A DNA stretch of 64,000 bases. Source: Kineosporia aurantiaca JCM 3230 (GTDB lineage Bacteria; Actinomycetota; Actinomycetes; Actinomycetales; Kineosporiaceae). Below the pieces are notes generated by a model. It was not told the origin of the DNA. It was given only the letters and a program-made list of their open reading frames with translations, and did no database searches. Positions 37,670 to 45,846 of this stretch are shown piece by piece. Within the stretch, counting starts at the first letter, position 1. The number at the start of each line of letters is the position of its first letter. The stretch lies in contig JODP01000021.1 of assembly GCA_000719025.1 (NCBI GenBank), forward strand, positions 124,001-188,000, read 5' to 3'. The position numbers and the translations under genes were made by a program.

Positions 37670-38842
37670 TTGTCCTCGTTCACGATCACCTACCCCACCA
37701 AGAGCGTCGATGTGCGGGAGCTGCCGGAACTGCTGCGGCCGGCGATCGAGAAGCACCGCGGTGAGGCCGAGGACCTCGGCCGGACGCCGGAGGCGCTGGT
37801 CCAGGCACTCCGCGAGGCCGGGGCGTTCCGCCTCTCGACCCCGCGTGAGCTGGGCGGTTTCGAGGCAGCCCCGGCCACGGTGCTGGACTTCTTCACCCGG
37901 GTCGCCCGGATCGACGGCCCGACCGCCTGGCTGCTCTGGAACTTCAACCTCGGCTTCTCCGCCGCTTGGCTGCCGGACGAGGCGGTCTCGGCGGTGTGGG
38001 CGGCCGGCCCGGACCCGCTGGCGGCGAACTCCGGGCAGCCGGGACTGCTCACCGCGGTCGAGGGCGGGTACCGGCTGACCGGGAGCTGGAAGATCGTCAG
38101 TGGTTCGCACACCGCCGAGTGGTTCATGCTGGCGGGTCTGCGGCCGACGCCGACCGAGGGGGAAACCGGCTGGGGTGGGCCCGAGCTGAGGTTCTGTGTG
38201 GTGCCGCGGGATGCGGTGAAGGTGCTGGACACCTGGGACGTCGCCGGGATGCGCGCGTCCGACAGCAACTCGGTGGTGGCGGAGGACGTCCTGGTGCCCT
38301 CAGAGATGACGATGAGCCTGTTCGATGCTCCGCGTCTGGACCGTCCTTCGTACCGGCTGCCGATGGTGCACTTGGTCTATCCCGGCTGTGCGGCCGTGCT
38401 GATCGGTATGGCGCAGGCGGCGATCGACGAGGTGATCGCGCTGGCGCCGGGCAAGACCGGGGTGGACGGGCTGCTGCTTGCGGCGAAGGACACGGTGCAG
38501 GTGGCCGTGGGCCGGGCGCTGTCCCAGGTGGCCGCTGCTCGGGGGTTGCTGCTGGAGACCGCGCGGGTGATGGACCAGGCGTCGGAAGAGGGGCGGCCGA
38601 CCATTGACCAGGAGCGGGCGGCTCTGCGGGGTGCGATCGCGCACGTCACCGAGACATCCCGCGCCGTCCTGGTCGCCATGTACGAGGCCGGCAGCTCGGA
38701 CCCGCTGTACCGCAGCAGCCGGCTCGGCCTGATCTTCCGGGACGGAATGGCTGCGGCGCAGGCCGCGAACCTGTCCACCGCGCAGTGGAGCATCCCGGGC
38801 CGGATTGCCTTGGGGCAGCCGGTGGGCTGGCCGTTCGTCTGA
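37670..38842 (+). CDS. Acyl-CoA dehydrogenase-like flavin monooxygenase
   Basis: 390 residues from the TTG at 37670 with SD AAAGGGAG. The fold is that of acyl-CoA dehydrogenases and related FMN-dependent hydroxylases (DszC/HpaB-like group D monooxygenases). It has an N-terminal helical domain, a middle beta domain (YRLTGSWKIVSGSHTAEWFMLAG, then FCVVPRDAVKVLDTWDVAGMRASDSNSV) and a C-terminal helical bundle. No clear catalytic Glu of the dehydrogenases is visible, so a monooxygenase role is more likely than beta-oxidation. It follows the ECF sigma gene on the same strand and is followed by a direct-repeat cluster. Confidence 0.82.
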   Translation: MSSFTITYPTKSVDVRELPELLRPAIEKHRGEAEDLGRTPEALVQALREAGAFRLSTPRELGGFEAAPATVLDFFTRVARIDGPTAWLLWNFNLGFSAAWLPDEAVSAVWAAGPDPLAANSGQPGLLTAVEGGYRLTGSWKIVSGSHTAEWFMLAGLRPTPTEGETGWGGPELRFCVVPRDAVKVLDTWDVAGMRASDSNSVVAEDVLVPSEMTMSLFDAPRLDRPSYRLPMVHLVYPGCAAVLIGMAQAAIDEVIALAPGKTGVDGLLLAAKDTVQVAVGRALSQVAAARGLLLETARVMDQASEEGRPTIDQERAALRGAIAHVTETSRAVLVAMYEAGSSDPLYRSSRLGLIFRDGMAAAQAANLSTAQWSIPGRIALGQPVGWPFV

Positions 38843-38854
38843 GCCGAGCCGGGC

Positions 38855-39004
38855 GCGAACTGCATGATCACGGGGGCGAAACTGCATGATCACGAGGAAG
38901 GAAGTCCGTGATCACGAGGAGTGGAATCCGGGATCACGGGGCGAAAGTCCATGATCACGAGGAAAGAACTCCATGATCACGGGGGAAGAAGTCCATGATC
39001 ACGG
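38855..39004. repeat. Seven direct copies of the CATGATCACG repeat
   Basis: Seven head-to-tail units of 21-23 bp, consensus GRAAGTCCATGATCACGRGG, all in one orientation. Units 1-2 have CTGCATGATC and units 3-4 are degenerate (TCCGTGATCAC, TCCGGGATCAC). They fill the gap between the flavoprotein gene and the alcohol dehydrogenase gene. Confidence 0.95.
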
Positions 39005-39075
39005 AAGGGGTGGGGCGGGGGGAGGTGGGGGAGCGGGCAGGATGGTGGCTTCGGTGAGAGGTGAGGGGGAGTGCT

Positions 39076-40254
39076 GTGCGGGCCGTCGTGTTCGAGGCGT
39101 TCGGTGACGTGCCGGAGGTTCAGGAGGTGCCGGCTCCAACGGCGCCTCCTGGCGGGGTCGTGGTGGCGGTTGAGGCGACCGGGCTGTGCCGGTCCGACTG
39201 GCACGCGCTGGTCGGGCACGACGACGACGTCACGCTGCCGCACGTGCCGGGGCACGAGTTCGCCGGGCGGGTGCATGCGATCGGCGTGGGGGTTACCGGG
39301 TTCGAGGTGGGGCAGCGGGTCACGGCGCCGTTCGTCTACGCCTGCGGGGTCTGCCCGCCGTGCCGTCAGGGCGACGGGCAGGTCTGCCTGGACCAGCGTC
39401 AGCCCGGCTTCACCCGGTGGGGTTCCTTCGCCGAGCACGTCGTGGTCGAGCGGGCGATGGTCAACCTGGTCGCGCTGCCCGACGAGGTGCCGATGGACGT
39501 CGCCGCGATCCTGGGCTGTCGGTTCGGCACCTCGTTCCGCGCGGTCACCCAGGTCGGGCGGGTGCGCGCGGGGGAGTGGGTGGCCGTGCACGGCTGCGGC
39601 GGGGTCGGGCTTTCTGCCGTCGCGATTGCGGTGGCGGCCGGAGCCCGGGTGATCGCGGTGGACGTCTCTCCGTTCGCTCTGGAGCTGGCGCGCAGGCTCG
39701 GCGCGGAGTCGGTGGTCCGGGCCCAGCGGGCGGAGAAGCCGGAGGCGCCGGTCGTCGGGGACGGCCAGGTGGATGCGCTCGCCAAGGCGGTCGGCGTTGC
39801 GGTGGGCGGGAAGAAGCCGGTTCGTCCCGCGCCCGATGCCTCGGTGACCTCCGCGCCGACCCTGGCGACCAACGTCCCTCATCTGATCCGGGACCTGACC
39901 GGCGGCGGGGCGCACCTGTCGCTGGACGCCCTCGGCAGTGAGGAGACCTGCGCCAACTCGATCCTGAGCCTGCGCCCACGGGGCCGCCATGTGCAGGTCG
40001 GACTGCTTCCCGACGCACTCGGCCGGCCCGCGGTCCCGATGCAGACGGTGATCGGCCGGGAGCTGGAGGTGCTCGGCAGTCACGGGCTGGCGGCCCATGC
40101 CTACCCGCAGTTGCTGGCTCTGGTGGCGGCCGGCCGCCTCGATCCGTCGGCCCTGATCACCACCCGGCTTTCGCTGGCCGAGGCCGGAGAAGCGCTGGCC
40201 GCGATGGGCGAGCGTCCTCCGAACGGGGTCGCGGTGATCGACCCTCGGGTTTGA
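39076..40254 (+). CDS. Zinc-dependent alcohol dehydrogenase (MDR superfamily)
   Basis: 392 residues from the GTG at 39076 (SD GGGGGAG). The catalytic zinc site is shown by GLCRSDWHALVGH and PHVPGHEFAG, and a structural-zinc-like cluster by ACGVCPPCRQGDGQVC. The Rossmann motif is GCGGVGLSAVAIAVAAGA. About 40 residues are inserted after the first Rossmann strands (EKPEAPVVGDGQVDALAKAV...SAPTLATN), making it longer than usual family members of about 345-350. The natural alcohol is unknown. It follows the CATGATCACG repeat cluster and has no operon partner. Confidence 0.92.
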   Translation: MRAVVFEAFGDVPEVQEVPAPTAPPGGVVVAVEATGLCRSDWHALVGHDDDVTLPHVPGHEFAGRVHAIGVGVTGFEVGQRVTAPFVYACGVCPPCRQGDGQVCLDQRQPGFTRWGSFAEHVVVERAMVNLVALPDEVPMDVAAILGCRFGTSFRAVTQVGRVRAGEWVAVHGCGGVGLSAVAIAVAAGARVIAVDVSPFALELARRLGAESVVRAQRAEKPEAPVVGDGQVDALAKAVGVAVGGKKPVRPAPDASVTSAPTLATNVPHLIRDLTGGGAHLSLDALGSEETCANSILSLRPRGRHVQVGLLPDALGRPAVPMQTVIGRELEVLGSHGLAAHAYPQLLALVAAGRLDPSALITTRLSLAEAGEALAAMGERPPNGVAVIDPRV

Positions 40255-40497
40255 TCCCCTCCGGGGCTGTGGATCACGCCTCCGAACGCGGAGGATGACT
40301 CGGGGTAACGTCGATGTGACCGGAGGGCAACCATCAGGCGGGCATCGGGCCATCCGGACTGTGAGAGACTTTGACCGCTCGAGCCTGTTCGGGCGAGAGG
40401 CCCGCCCATCAGATTCCGCCGCCCGGGGGTTCCGCTGACGACTCACGATGTCGTATTCGAGCCTTTCAATCCTTCGGCTCGGTTCCGACTTGCCGGC

Positions 40498-41208
40498 ATG
40501 GCCGTCCACCTCTACACCGCCAGTGGCACGGTTCTCGCGTTCCTCATGGTGATCGCGGCCTTCGACGGTGACGCGATCAGGGCCCTGTGGATCAGCCTGG
40601 CGGCGCTCATCATCGACGGTACCGACGGCATGCTCGCCCGGCGGCTGCGGGTGAAGGAGACGATCCCGTCGTTCGACGGGGCGCGGCTCGACGACATCGT
40701 CGACTACATCACCTACGTCTTCGCCCCGGTGGTGCTGCTGTGGACCGGCGGGTACCTGCCGGACGGCGTGGTCGGCGGCACCCTGGCCGCGCTGCCGCTG
40801 CTGGCCTCGAGCTACCAGTTCTGCCGGGTCGACGCCAAGACCGACGACCACTTCTTCCTCGGCTTCCCGAGCTACTGGAACGTGGTCGCGTTCTACGTGA
40901 TCGTGGCCGGCCTGGGCTCGGTCACTACCGGCATCATCCTGGCGGTCTGCTCGGCCCTGGTGTTCGTGCCGATCAAGTACATCTACCCGTCCCGCACCCG
41001 GATCTTCCGGCGGGCCAACCTGCTGCTGAACGCGGCCTGGCTGGTCGCCTACGCGGTGCTGCTGAGGCAGATGCCCGACCCGAGCTTCGTGATCGTCTGG
41101 CTGTCGCTGCTGTACATCGCCTACTACGTCGGGGGCAGCGTGTACCTGACGCTGACCGGCAAGGCCCGGCGCACCCCGGTGGAACCGGAACCGGTACCCA
41201 CCGCCTGA
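40498..41208 (+). CDS. pcs: Phosphatidylcholine synthase-like CDP-alcohol phosphatidyltransferase
   Basis: 236 residues with six to eight membrane helices. The CDP-alcohol phosphotransferase motif is present in the stretched form typical of Pcs: DGTDGMLARRLRVKE followed by GARLDDIVDYITYV. The start VHLYTASGTVLAFL and the later KTDDHFFLGFPSYWNVVAFY resemble rhizobial Pcs, which condenses choline with CDP-diacylglycerol in the membrane to make phosphatidylcholine. Pcs proteins usually have a few more N-terminal residues, and the ATG at 40498 lacks an SD, so the start may lie upstream. A strong terminator follows. Confidence 0.85.
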   Translation: MAVHLYTASGTVLAFLMVIAAFDGDAIRALWISLAALIIDGTDGMLARRLRVKETIPSFDGARLDDIVDYITYVFAPVVLLWTGGYLPDGVVGGTLAALPLLASSYQFCRVDAKTDDHFFLGFPSYWNVVAFYVIVAGLGSVTTGIILAVCSALVFVPIKYIYPSRTRIFRRANLLLNAAWLVAYAVLLRQMPDPSFVIVWLSLLYIAYYVGGSVYLTLTGKARRTPVEPEPVPTA

Positions 41209-41228
41209 AAGCCTCGCTGAAAAGCGGA

Positions 41229-41267
41229 AAGGCCGGTCCCCCTCCGCGGAGGGGGACCGGCCTTTTT
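41229..41267. terminator. Intrinsic bidirectional terminator
   Basis: A perfect 36-bp palindrome with arms AAGGCCGGTCCCCCTCCG and CGGAGGGGGACCGGCCTT, flanked by A and T runs (AAA before, TTTTTT after). It sits between the converging pcs gene and dehydratase operon and could stop both. Confidence 0.93.
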
Positions 41268-41274
41268 TCGGGCC

Positions 41275-42165
41275 TCAGGACGGCTGGACCCACTCGTCCC
41301 AGAGGGAACGGTTGATGTTCCCGCCGGAAACGATGCCCAGGGCATGCGCGTCGGCGTCGGGAGCCATCAGGGCCGCGGCCAGGGCGGCCGCCCCGGCCCC
41401 CTCGGCCCGGATCGCGCTGTCCGACCAGAGCACCTTCATCGCGTGGCGCAGTTCGGCGTCTCCGACCAGCACGATCTCGACGTGATGGGCCAGGCAGGTG
41501 CGGAAGGCGATCTCGCCGACCCGCCGGACCAGCAGCCCTTCCGGCATGCCCACCGCGCTGTCCAGGGTGATCCGCTCACCTGCCGCGAGCGAGCGCTGCA
41601 TGGCCGGAGCCTGGTCGTACTCGACGCCGACGATCCGCACCCGGCTGCCCCACTCGCGCAGCGCGGCGGTGATCAGGCCGCCGCCCCCGACCGGGACGAA
41701 GGCCACGTCGGGCAGCCCGGACTGCCGCTCGACCTCACGGAAGAGGGTGCGGTGACCATCGATCAGGTCGGTGTCGTCGAAGCTGTGGACGAACACCGCG
41801 CCGGTGCGGGCGGAGGCGGCCCGGGCCTCCAGCTCGCAGTCGTCGTACCCGCCCTCGACCAGGACGGCCTCGGCGCCGGCGGCGGAGATCCGGTCCAGCT
41901 TGGCCCGGGGCGTGGTCGACGGGACGTACACGGTGACCGGAAGGCGGCCCGCGTTGGCGGTGGCCAGGCCGGCGGCGTGGTTACCGGTGGAGGCCGCCAC
42001 CACGTGCGTGCCGAGCGGGAGCTGCTGCAGCTTGTGATGGTTGCCGCGGAACTTGAAGGCCCCGGAGAGCTGCTGCGACTCGTCCTTGACGACGAGCCGG
42101 GACCAGCCGTGGCCGGGCAGATCGAAGACAGGGGTCTGGACGATCCCTGGGGTGGTAACGCTCAT
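41275..42165 (-). CDS. PLP-dependent threonine/serine dehydratase-like enzyme (fold type II)
   Basis: 296 residues. The PLP lysine lies in SGAFKFRGN, the phosphate-binding loop is GGGGLITA and the substrate loop is AASTGNHAAG. The fold and length match catabolic threonine/serine dehydratases, which deaminate hydroxyamino acids to 2-oxoacids; serine racemases share this fold. The residue matching the racemase base Ser84 is Thr here, so racemase activity is not supported. It is the last gene of a ddl-murF operon, with a 4-bp overlap. This is an unusual partner, and a role in supplying or removing a wall amino acid is possible but unproven. Confidence 0.88.
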   Translation of the reverse strand: MSVTTPGIVQTPVFDLPGHGWSRLVVKDESQQLSGAFKFRGNHHKLQQLPLGTHVVAASTGNHAAGLATANAGRLPVTVYVPSTTPRAKLDRISAAGAEAVLVEGGYDDCELEARAASARTGAVFVHSFDDTDLIDGHRTLFREVERQSGLPDVAFVPVGGGGLITAALREWGSRVRIVGVEYDQAPAMQRSLAAGERITLDSAVGMPEGLLVRRVGEIAFRTCLAHHVEIVLVGDAELRHAMKVLWSDSAIRAEGAGAAALAAALMAPDADAHALGIVSGGNINRSLWDEWVQPS

Positions 42166-43580
42166 GCGTGCCCCTGACTCTGCAGAATTTCCGCCGGGTC
42201 GCGCAGCAGCGTCCCGACGCTTTCGTCCAGCCCGGCCGACCGGCTCCCCTTCAGCAGGACCACGTCGTCCGGCCGGAGCAGCGGCTCGAGCACCCCGGCG
42301 ACCTGGTCCGGACGGTCCACCGCGAGGGTCTGGCCGAGCCCGGCGCCCTGGGCCGCGGCGAGCGCGAACCGAGGGTGTTCGCCGACCGTGACCAGCAGGT
42401 CGATGTCCTGCTCGGCGGCCAGGCGGCCGATCTCCTCGTGCGCGGAGCGGGCGATCTCGCCCAGGTCGGCCATGGTGCCCAGGACGAGCACGGTGCGCCC
42501 ACCGGGACGCCGGGTGGCGGCCAGCGTGCGGACCGCGGCCCGGACCGAGACCGGGTTGGCGTTGTAGCTGTCGTCGATCACGGTGACGCCGTCGGGCCGC
42601 TGATGGGTCTGCATCCGCCCGGCCGAACCCCGGAACGAGCTCAGACCCTGCGCCACCTGGTCCGGGTTCAGCCCCAGCCCGATCGCGGTGGCCGCGGCGG
42701 CCAGCGCGTTGACCACCATGTGCTCACCGGGGACCGGTAGCTGGACCTCGGCGGTGCCGGTCGGGGTGATCAGCACGAACGAGGCCCGGGCGTCGGCGTC
42801 GAGGCGCACCCGCTCGGCCCGGATCAGGGCCGAGGCCGCCAGCCCGAAGGTCAGGCACTCGGCCGCGGAGGTGTCCCGCATGGCCAGGACCCGCGGGTCG
42901 TCGGCGTTCAGCACGATCAGGCCGTCGGCCGAGACCGCGGCCGGAAGGGTGGACTTCTCGGCGGCGATGGCGTCCTGCGAGCCGAACTGCTCGTAGTGTG
43001 CCATGCCGACCACGGTGACCACCGCGACGTCCGGCTCGGCGATCTCGCAGAGCTCGGCGATCTGCCCGGCGCCGGCCGTGCCCATCTCGATCACCGCGAT
43101 CTCGGTGTCGGGCTCCAGCCGGCACAGCGTGAGCGGCACCCCGAGCTCGTTGTTGAACGACCGCTCGTTGACGATCGTCCGCCGGTGCGGGCTCAGCACC
43201 GCCTCGAGCATGTCCTTGGTGGTGGTCTTGCCGGAGGAGCCGGTGATCCCGATGATCCGGGCGCCGGCCCGGATCCGCACTGCATGTGCGATCGGCCCGA
43301 GCGCGGCCTGCACGTCGGCAACCTCGATCCGGGCCGAACCGGCCCAGCTCTCGCGGTCCGGGTGCCCGGCGGGAACCAGGGCCGCGGCCGCCCCCTGCGC
43401 GAGGGCGGTGGCCAGGAACTTCGTGCCGTCCGCGCGGGCGCCGGGCAGGGCGGCGAAGAGGCCGCCGGAAACCACCTTGCGCGAGTCACTTTCGACGCTG
43501 GTGACCAGGGTGGCGGGGTCGGCGTCGAGCAGCGCGCCCCCGGTCAGCTCGGCGATCTCGCCGAGGGAGAGCGCGATCAT
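42162..43580 (-). CDS. murF: UDP-N-acetylmuramoyl-tripeptide--D-alanyl-D-alanine ligase
   Basis: 472 residues with the three Mur-ligase domains. The N-terminal part recognises UDP-MurNAc-tripeptide. The central ATPase domain carries GITGSSGKTTTKDML, ERSFNNELGVPLTL and IEMGTAGAGQI. The C-terminal part has the VIDDSYNANPVSV signature. The enzyme adds D-Ala-D-Ala in the cytoplasm to complete the peptidoglycan precursor. It overlaps both the ddl gene that makes its dipeptide substrate and the dehydratase gene. It is not in a dcw cluster here, so it may be a second copy or a relocated sole copy. Confidence 0.95.
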   Translation of the reverse strand: MIALSLGEIAELTGGALLDADPATLVTSVESDSRKVVSGGLFAALPGARADGTKFLATALAQGAAAALVPAGHPDRESWAGSARIEVADVQAALGPIAHAVRIRAGARIIGITGSSGKTTTKDMLEAVLSPHRRTIVNERSFNNELGVPLTLCRLEPDTEIAVIEMGTAGAGQIAELCEIAEPDVAVVTVVGMAHYEQFGSQDAIAAEKSTLPAAVSADGLIVLNADDPRVLAMRDTSAAECLTFGLAASALIRAERVRLDADARASFVLITPTGTAEVQLPVPGEHMVVNALAAAATAIGLGLNPDQVAQGLSSFRGSAGRMQTHQRPDGVTVIDDSYNANPVSVRAAVRTLAATRRPGGRTVLVLGTMADLGEIARSAHEEIGRLAAEQDIDLLVTVGEHPRFALAAAQGAGLGQTLAVDRPDQVAGVLEPLLRPDDVVLLKGSRSAGLDESVGTLLRDPAEILQSQGHA

Positions 43581-44656
43581 CGGCGCTTCTCCTCGGCCAG
43601 GTCGTACATCTGCTCGAGGGCGGTCGCGTAGGGGAGCCCGGCCGCGGCCATCAGCTGGGCGAACACGCTGGAGGCGGTCAGGCCGGGGATCGTGTTCACC
43701 TCGTTGATCATCAGCCGGCCGGAGCGGGTGTCCACGAAGAAGTCGACCCGCGCGATGATGTCGCAGCCCAGGGCCCGGAAGGCGGCGTGGGCCAGCCGGT
43801 CGACCTGCTCCAGGAGCTCGGCGGAGAGCCCGGCGGGCGGCGCGAACCGCAGCTTGCCCTGCAGGTACTTCTCCTCGTAGGCGAGCACCTCGTCCTGCTG
43901 GATCGCCTCCAGAGGGGGCGAGACCGTGAGCTTTTCGCTGCCGAGAACGCCGACCAGCAGTTCCCGGTGCGGGATGTACTCCTCCACCAGCACCGAGTCG
44001 TCAAAGGTCAGGGTGGCATCGATGGCGGCCGGTAGCTCCGCGGTGGTGACCGGGCCGATCACGCCGATGCTGGAACCGCTGCGGTTGGGCTTGACGAACC
44101 AGGGTCCCTCACCCGGGCTCTGCTGGGCCAGGCTCCGGTCGCTCGCCCAGTCCTGGGCGGTGACCCCGAACCCGGGGGTGACCGGAAGGCCGGCCCCGGA
44201 CAGGACCGCCTTGGCCATCCGCTTGTCGTAGCAGACGGCCGAGGCGGTCACCCCGCAGCCGACGATGGTCAGCCCGTAACTGCTGAGCAGGCCCTGGAGC
44301 GTTCCGTCCTCTCCCCAGTGGCCGTGGCTGACCGGGAATGCGATCTCGTAGCCCGCGAACACGTCCGCCCCCGGCGCCCGGTCGTAGACCCTGACCTGGT
44401 CCAGATCCCCTTCCGGCGACTCGACCCCGAGGGGGAGCAGGGCCGGATCAGCCTGGCGGACCAGGGAAGCGTGGGCGTCCGGGCCGACGTACCAGCGCCC
44501 GTCCTTACCCACGCCGACGGTCAGGACGTCCCACCCCGGAGCCTGCAACTGTCGGAGAACCGACTGGGCGCTGGCCAGGCTGACCTCGTGCTCGTTGCTG
44601 GGACCGCCGAAGATGACCGCGATGTGACGCTCTGGGGGTGACGCAACCTCACTCAT
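43577..44656 (-). CDS. ddl: D-alanine--D-alanine ligase
   Basis: 359 residues, ATP-grasp fold. The N-terminal motif is VIFGGPSNEHEVSLASAQ. The glycine-rich loop is SGSSIGVIG. The omega loop is LAYEEKYLQGK, whose Lys-Tyr pair is typical of D-Ala-D-Ala ligases and argues against D-lactate specificity. The metal-binding end is RVDFFVDTRSGRLMINEVNTIPGLT. It joins two D-Ala in the cytoplasm for MurF, which is encoded immediately downstream with a 4-bp overlap. D-Ser as second substrate cannot be ruled out from sequence. Confidence 0.94.
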   Translation of the reverse strand: MSEVASPPERHIAVIFGGPSNEHEVSLASAQSVLRQLQAPGWDVLTVGVGKDGRWYVGPDAHASLVRQADPALLPLGVESPEGDLDQVRVYDRAPGADVFAGYEIAFPVSHGHWGEDGTLQGLLSSYGLTIVGCGVTASAVCYDKRMAKAVLSGAGLPVTPGFGVTAQDWASDRSLAQQSPGEGPWFVKPNRSGSSIGVIGPVTTAELPAAIDATLTFDDSVLVEEYIPHRELLVGVLGSEKLTVSPPLEAIQQDEVLAYEEKYLQGKLRFAPPAGLSAELLEQVDRLAHAAFRALGCDIIARVDFFVDTRSGRLMINEVNTIPGLTASSVFAQLMAAAGLPYATALEQMYDLAEEKRR

Positions 44657-44982
44657 TCAAGGCCTTTCAGGGAAGTGTCGCCCTTAACGAGCGTTCGGGG
44701 GATACGGGTGGTTCTGCGGGGGGCCGCAGCATCGTATTGCGTTCGCTCCGCCCGACCAACCTTGTGGTGATGAAATGCCTTCTGGGGCAAGCAATTCGGT
44801 TGCCGTGAGCGTTTATGTGGACACGCTGTGCGACAGGGGCGGTCCACCGGCGGGTCGGGTGATTCCCGAACCGCCTGTTCAGTGCTCGGTTCCCGGTGGT
44901 GCGTGTACCCCTGGACCGCCGGATCCGGCCGGCTACCCGGGGTGACCGCGCCCGGCCGATCCCCACCTGCGACAATGCCGGG
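44657..44982. other. 326-bp divergent intergenic region
   Basis: Separates ddl from the EamA-like gene. It contains a moderately AT-richer stretch near 44755-44825. No RNA element, operator or repeat was recognised apart from the candidate -10 at 44971. Confidence 0.5.
44971..44976 (+). promoter_or_regulatory. Candidate -10 (GACAAT) for a leaderless mRNA
   Basis: Hexamer ending 6 nt before the GTG at 44983; no SD precedes that start. Confidence 0.4.
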
Positions 44983-45846
44983 GTGCTGCTCGGACTCGGT
45001 TCGGCCCTGATCGCGGCCGTCATGTACGGCGTGGCGGCGATCCTCCAGGCGTTCGCGGCCCGGGAGATCCCGGACCGCGGCCTGACCGCCCGCACGGCCG
45101 CCGACCTGCTGCGCCGCCCGCTGCTGCTCGGCGCGATCGTGCTGATGCTCTGCGGCTACGGCTTCCACCTGCTGGCGGTGCGCGAGGTGCCGCTCTTCCT
45201 GGCCCAGACCGGGATCGCGATGAGCCTGGTGGTCACCGCCCTGCTGGCGGTCCGCTACTTCGGCGACGCGCTCAGCCGGCTGGAGTGGGGAGCGATCGCC
45301 GCCGTCGTGGTCGGGCTGATCCTGCTCTCCTCGGCCGCCGGCGACACCGGCACCGAGCGGGCCACCCCGGCCCTGACCATCACGTTGTTCGCGGTGCTGG
45401 CGGCGATCGTGGTGGTGGCGTTCTTCGCCACCCGCTTCGACGGCTCGGTGGCCGCGGCGGTGCTCGGCCTGGCCGGTGGCATGGGCTACGCAGTGGTGGC
45501 GATCGCCTCCCGGCTGCTGCCCGACTTCGTGATCGGCGACCTGGTCACCTCGGCCGCCACCTACGCCCTGGTGCTCTCCGGGGTGCTGGCCTTCTTCATC
45601 TACTCCCTGGCCCTACAGCGCGGCTCGGTCACCGCGGCCACCACCGCGCTGATCAGTACCCAGACGGTGGCCCCGACGATCGCCGGGGTGGCCTTCTTGG
45701 GGGACGAGGTGCGCTCCGGGTTCTGGCCGGTGGCGATCCTCGGCTTCCTGCTCACCGCGGCGGCCGCGGCGGTCCTGGTGCGCTTCGAGGGCGTCCAGGA
45801 TCCGGCGCGGGACGTCGAGGAGCCGGTCAGCGAGGGTACGCCCTGA
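44983..45846 (+). CDS. EamA/DMT-superfamily multispanning membrane protein
   Basis: 287 residues from the GTG at 44983, chosen because the first helix begins at once (VLLGLGSALIAAVMYGVAAILQAFAA). There are about nine to ten hydrophobic helices in two repeats, as in drug/metabolite transporters: first half LLGAIVLMLCGYGFHLLAVREVPLFLAQTG, second half VLAFFIYSLALQRGSVTAATTALISTQTVAPT. The transported compound is unknown. The C-terminal cytoplasmic tail is acidic. Its last 20 bp overlap the end of the opposing GH99-like gene. Confidence 0.85.
   Translation: MLLGLGSALIAAVMYGVAAILQAFAAREIPDRGLTARTAADLLRRPLLLGAIVLMLCGYGFHLLAVREVPLFLAQTGIAMSLVVTALLAVRYFGDALSRLEWGAIAAVVVGLILLSSAAGDTGTERATPALTITLFAVLAAIVVVAFFATRFDGSVAAAVLGLAGGMGYAVVAIASRLLPDFVIGDLVTSAATYALVLSGVLAFFIYSLALQRGSVTAATTALISTQTVAPTIAGVAFLGDEVRSGFWPVAILGFLLTAAAAAVLVRFEGVQDPARDVEEPVSEGTP

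Noticed and set aside
38855..39004. CRISPR array
   Set aside because: Units are head-to-tail with almost no spacers (period 21-23 bp), the core varies, and no cas gene is present.
41275..42165. Serine racemase supplying D-Ser for D-Ala-D-Ser (vanC-like) resistance
   Set aside because: The residue matching the racemase catalytic Ser84 is Thr, and no VanXY-like or two-component genes are nearby. It is kept only as a possibility.
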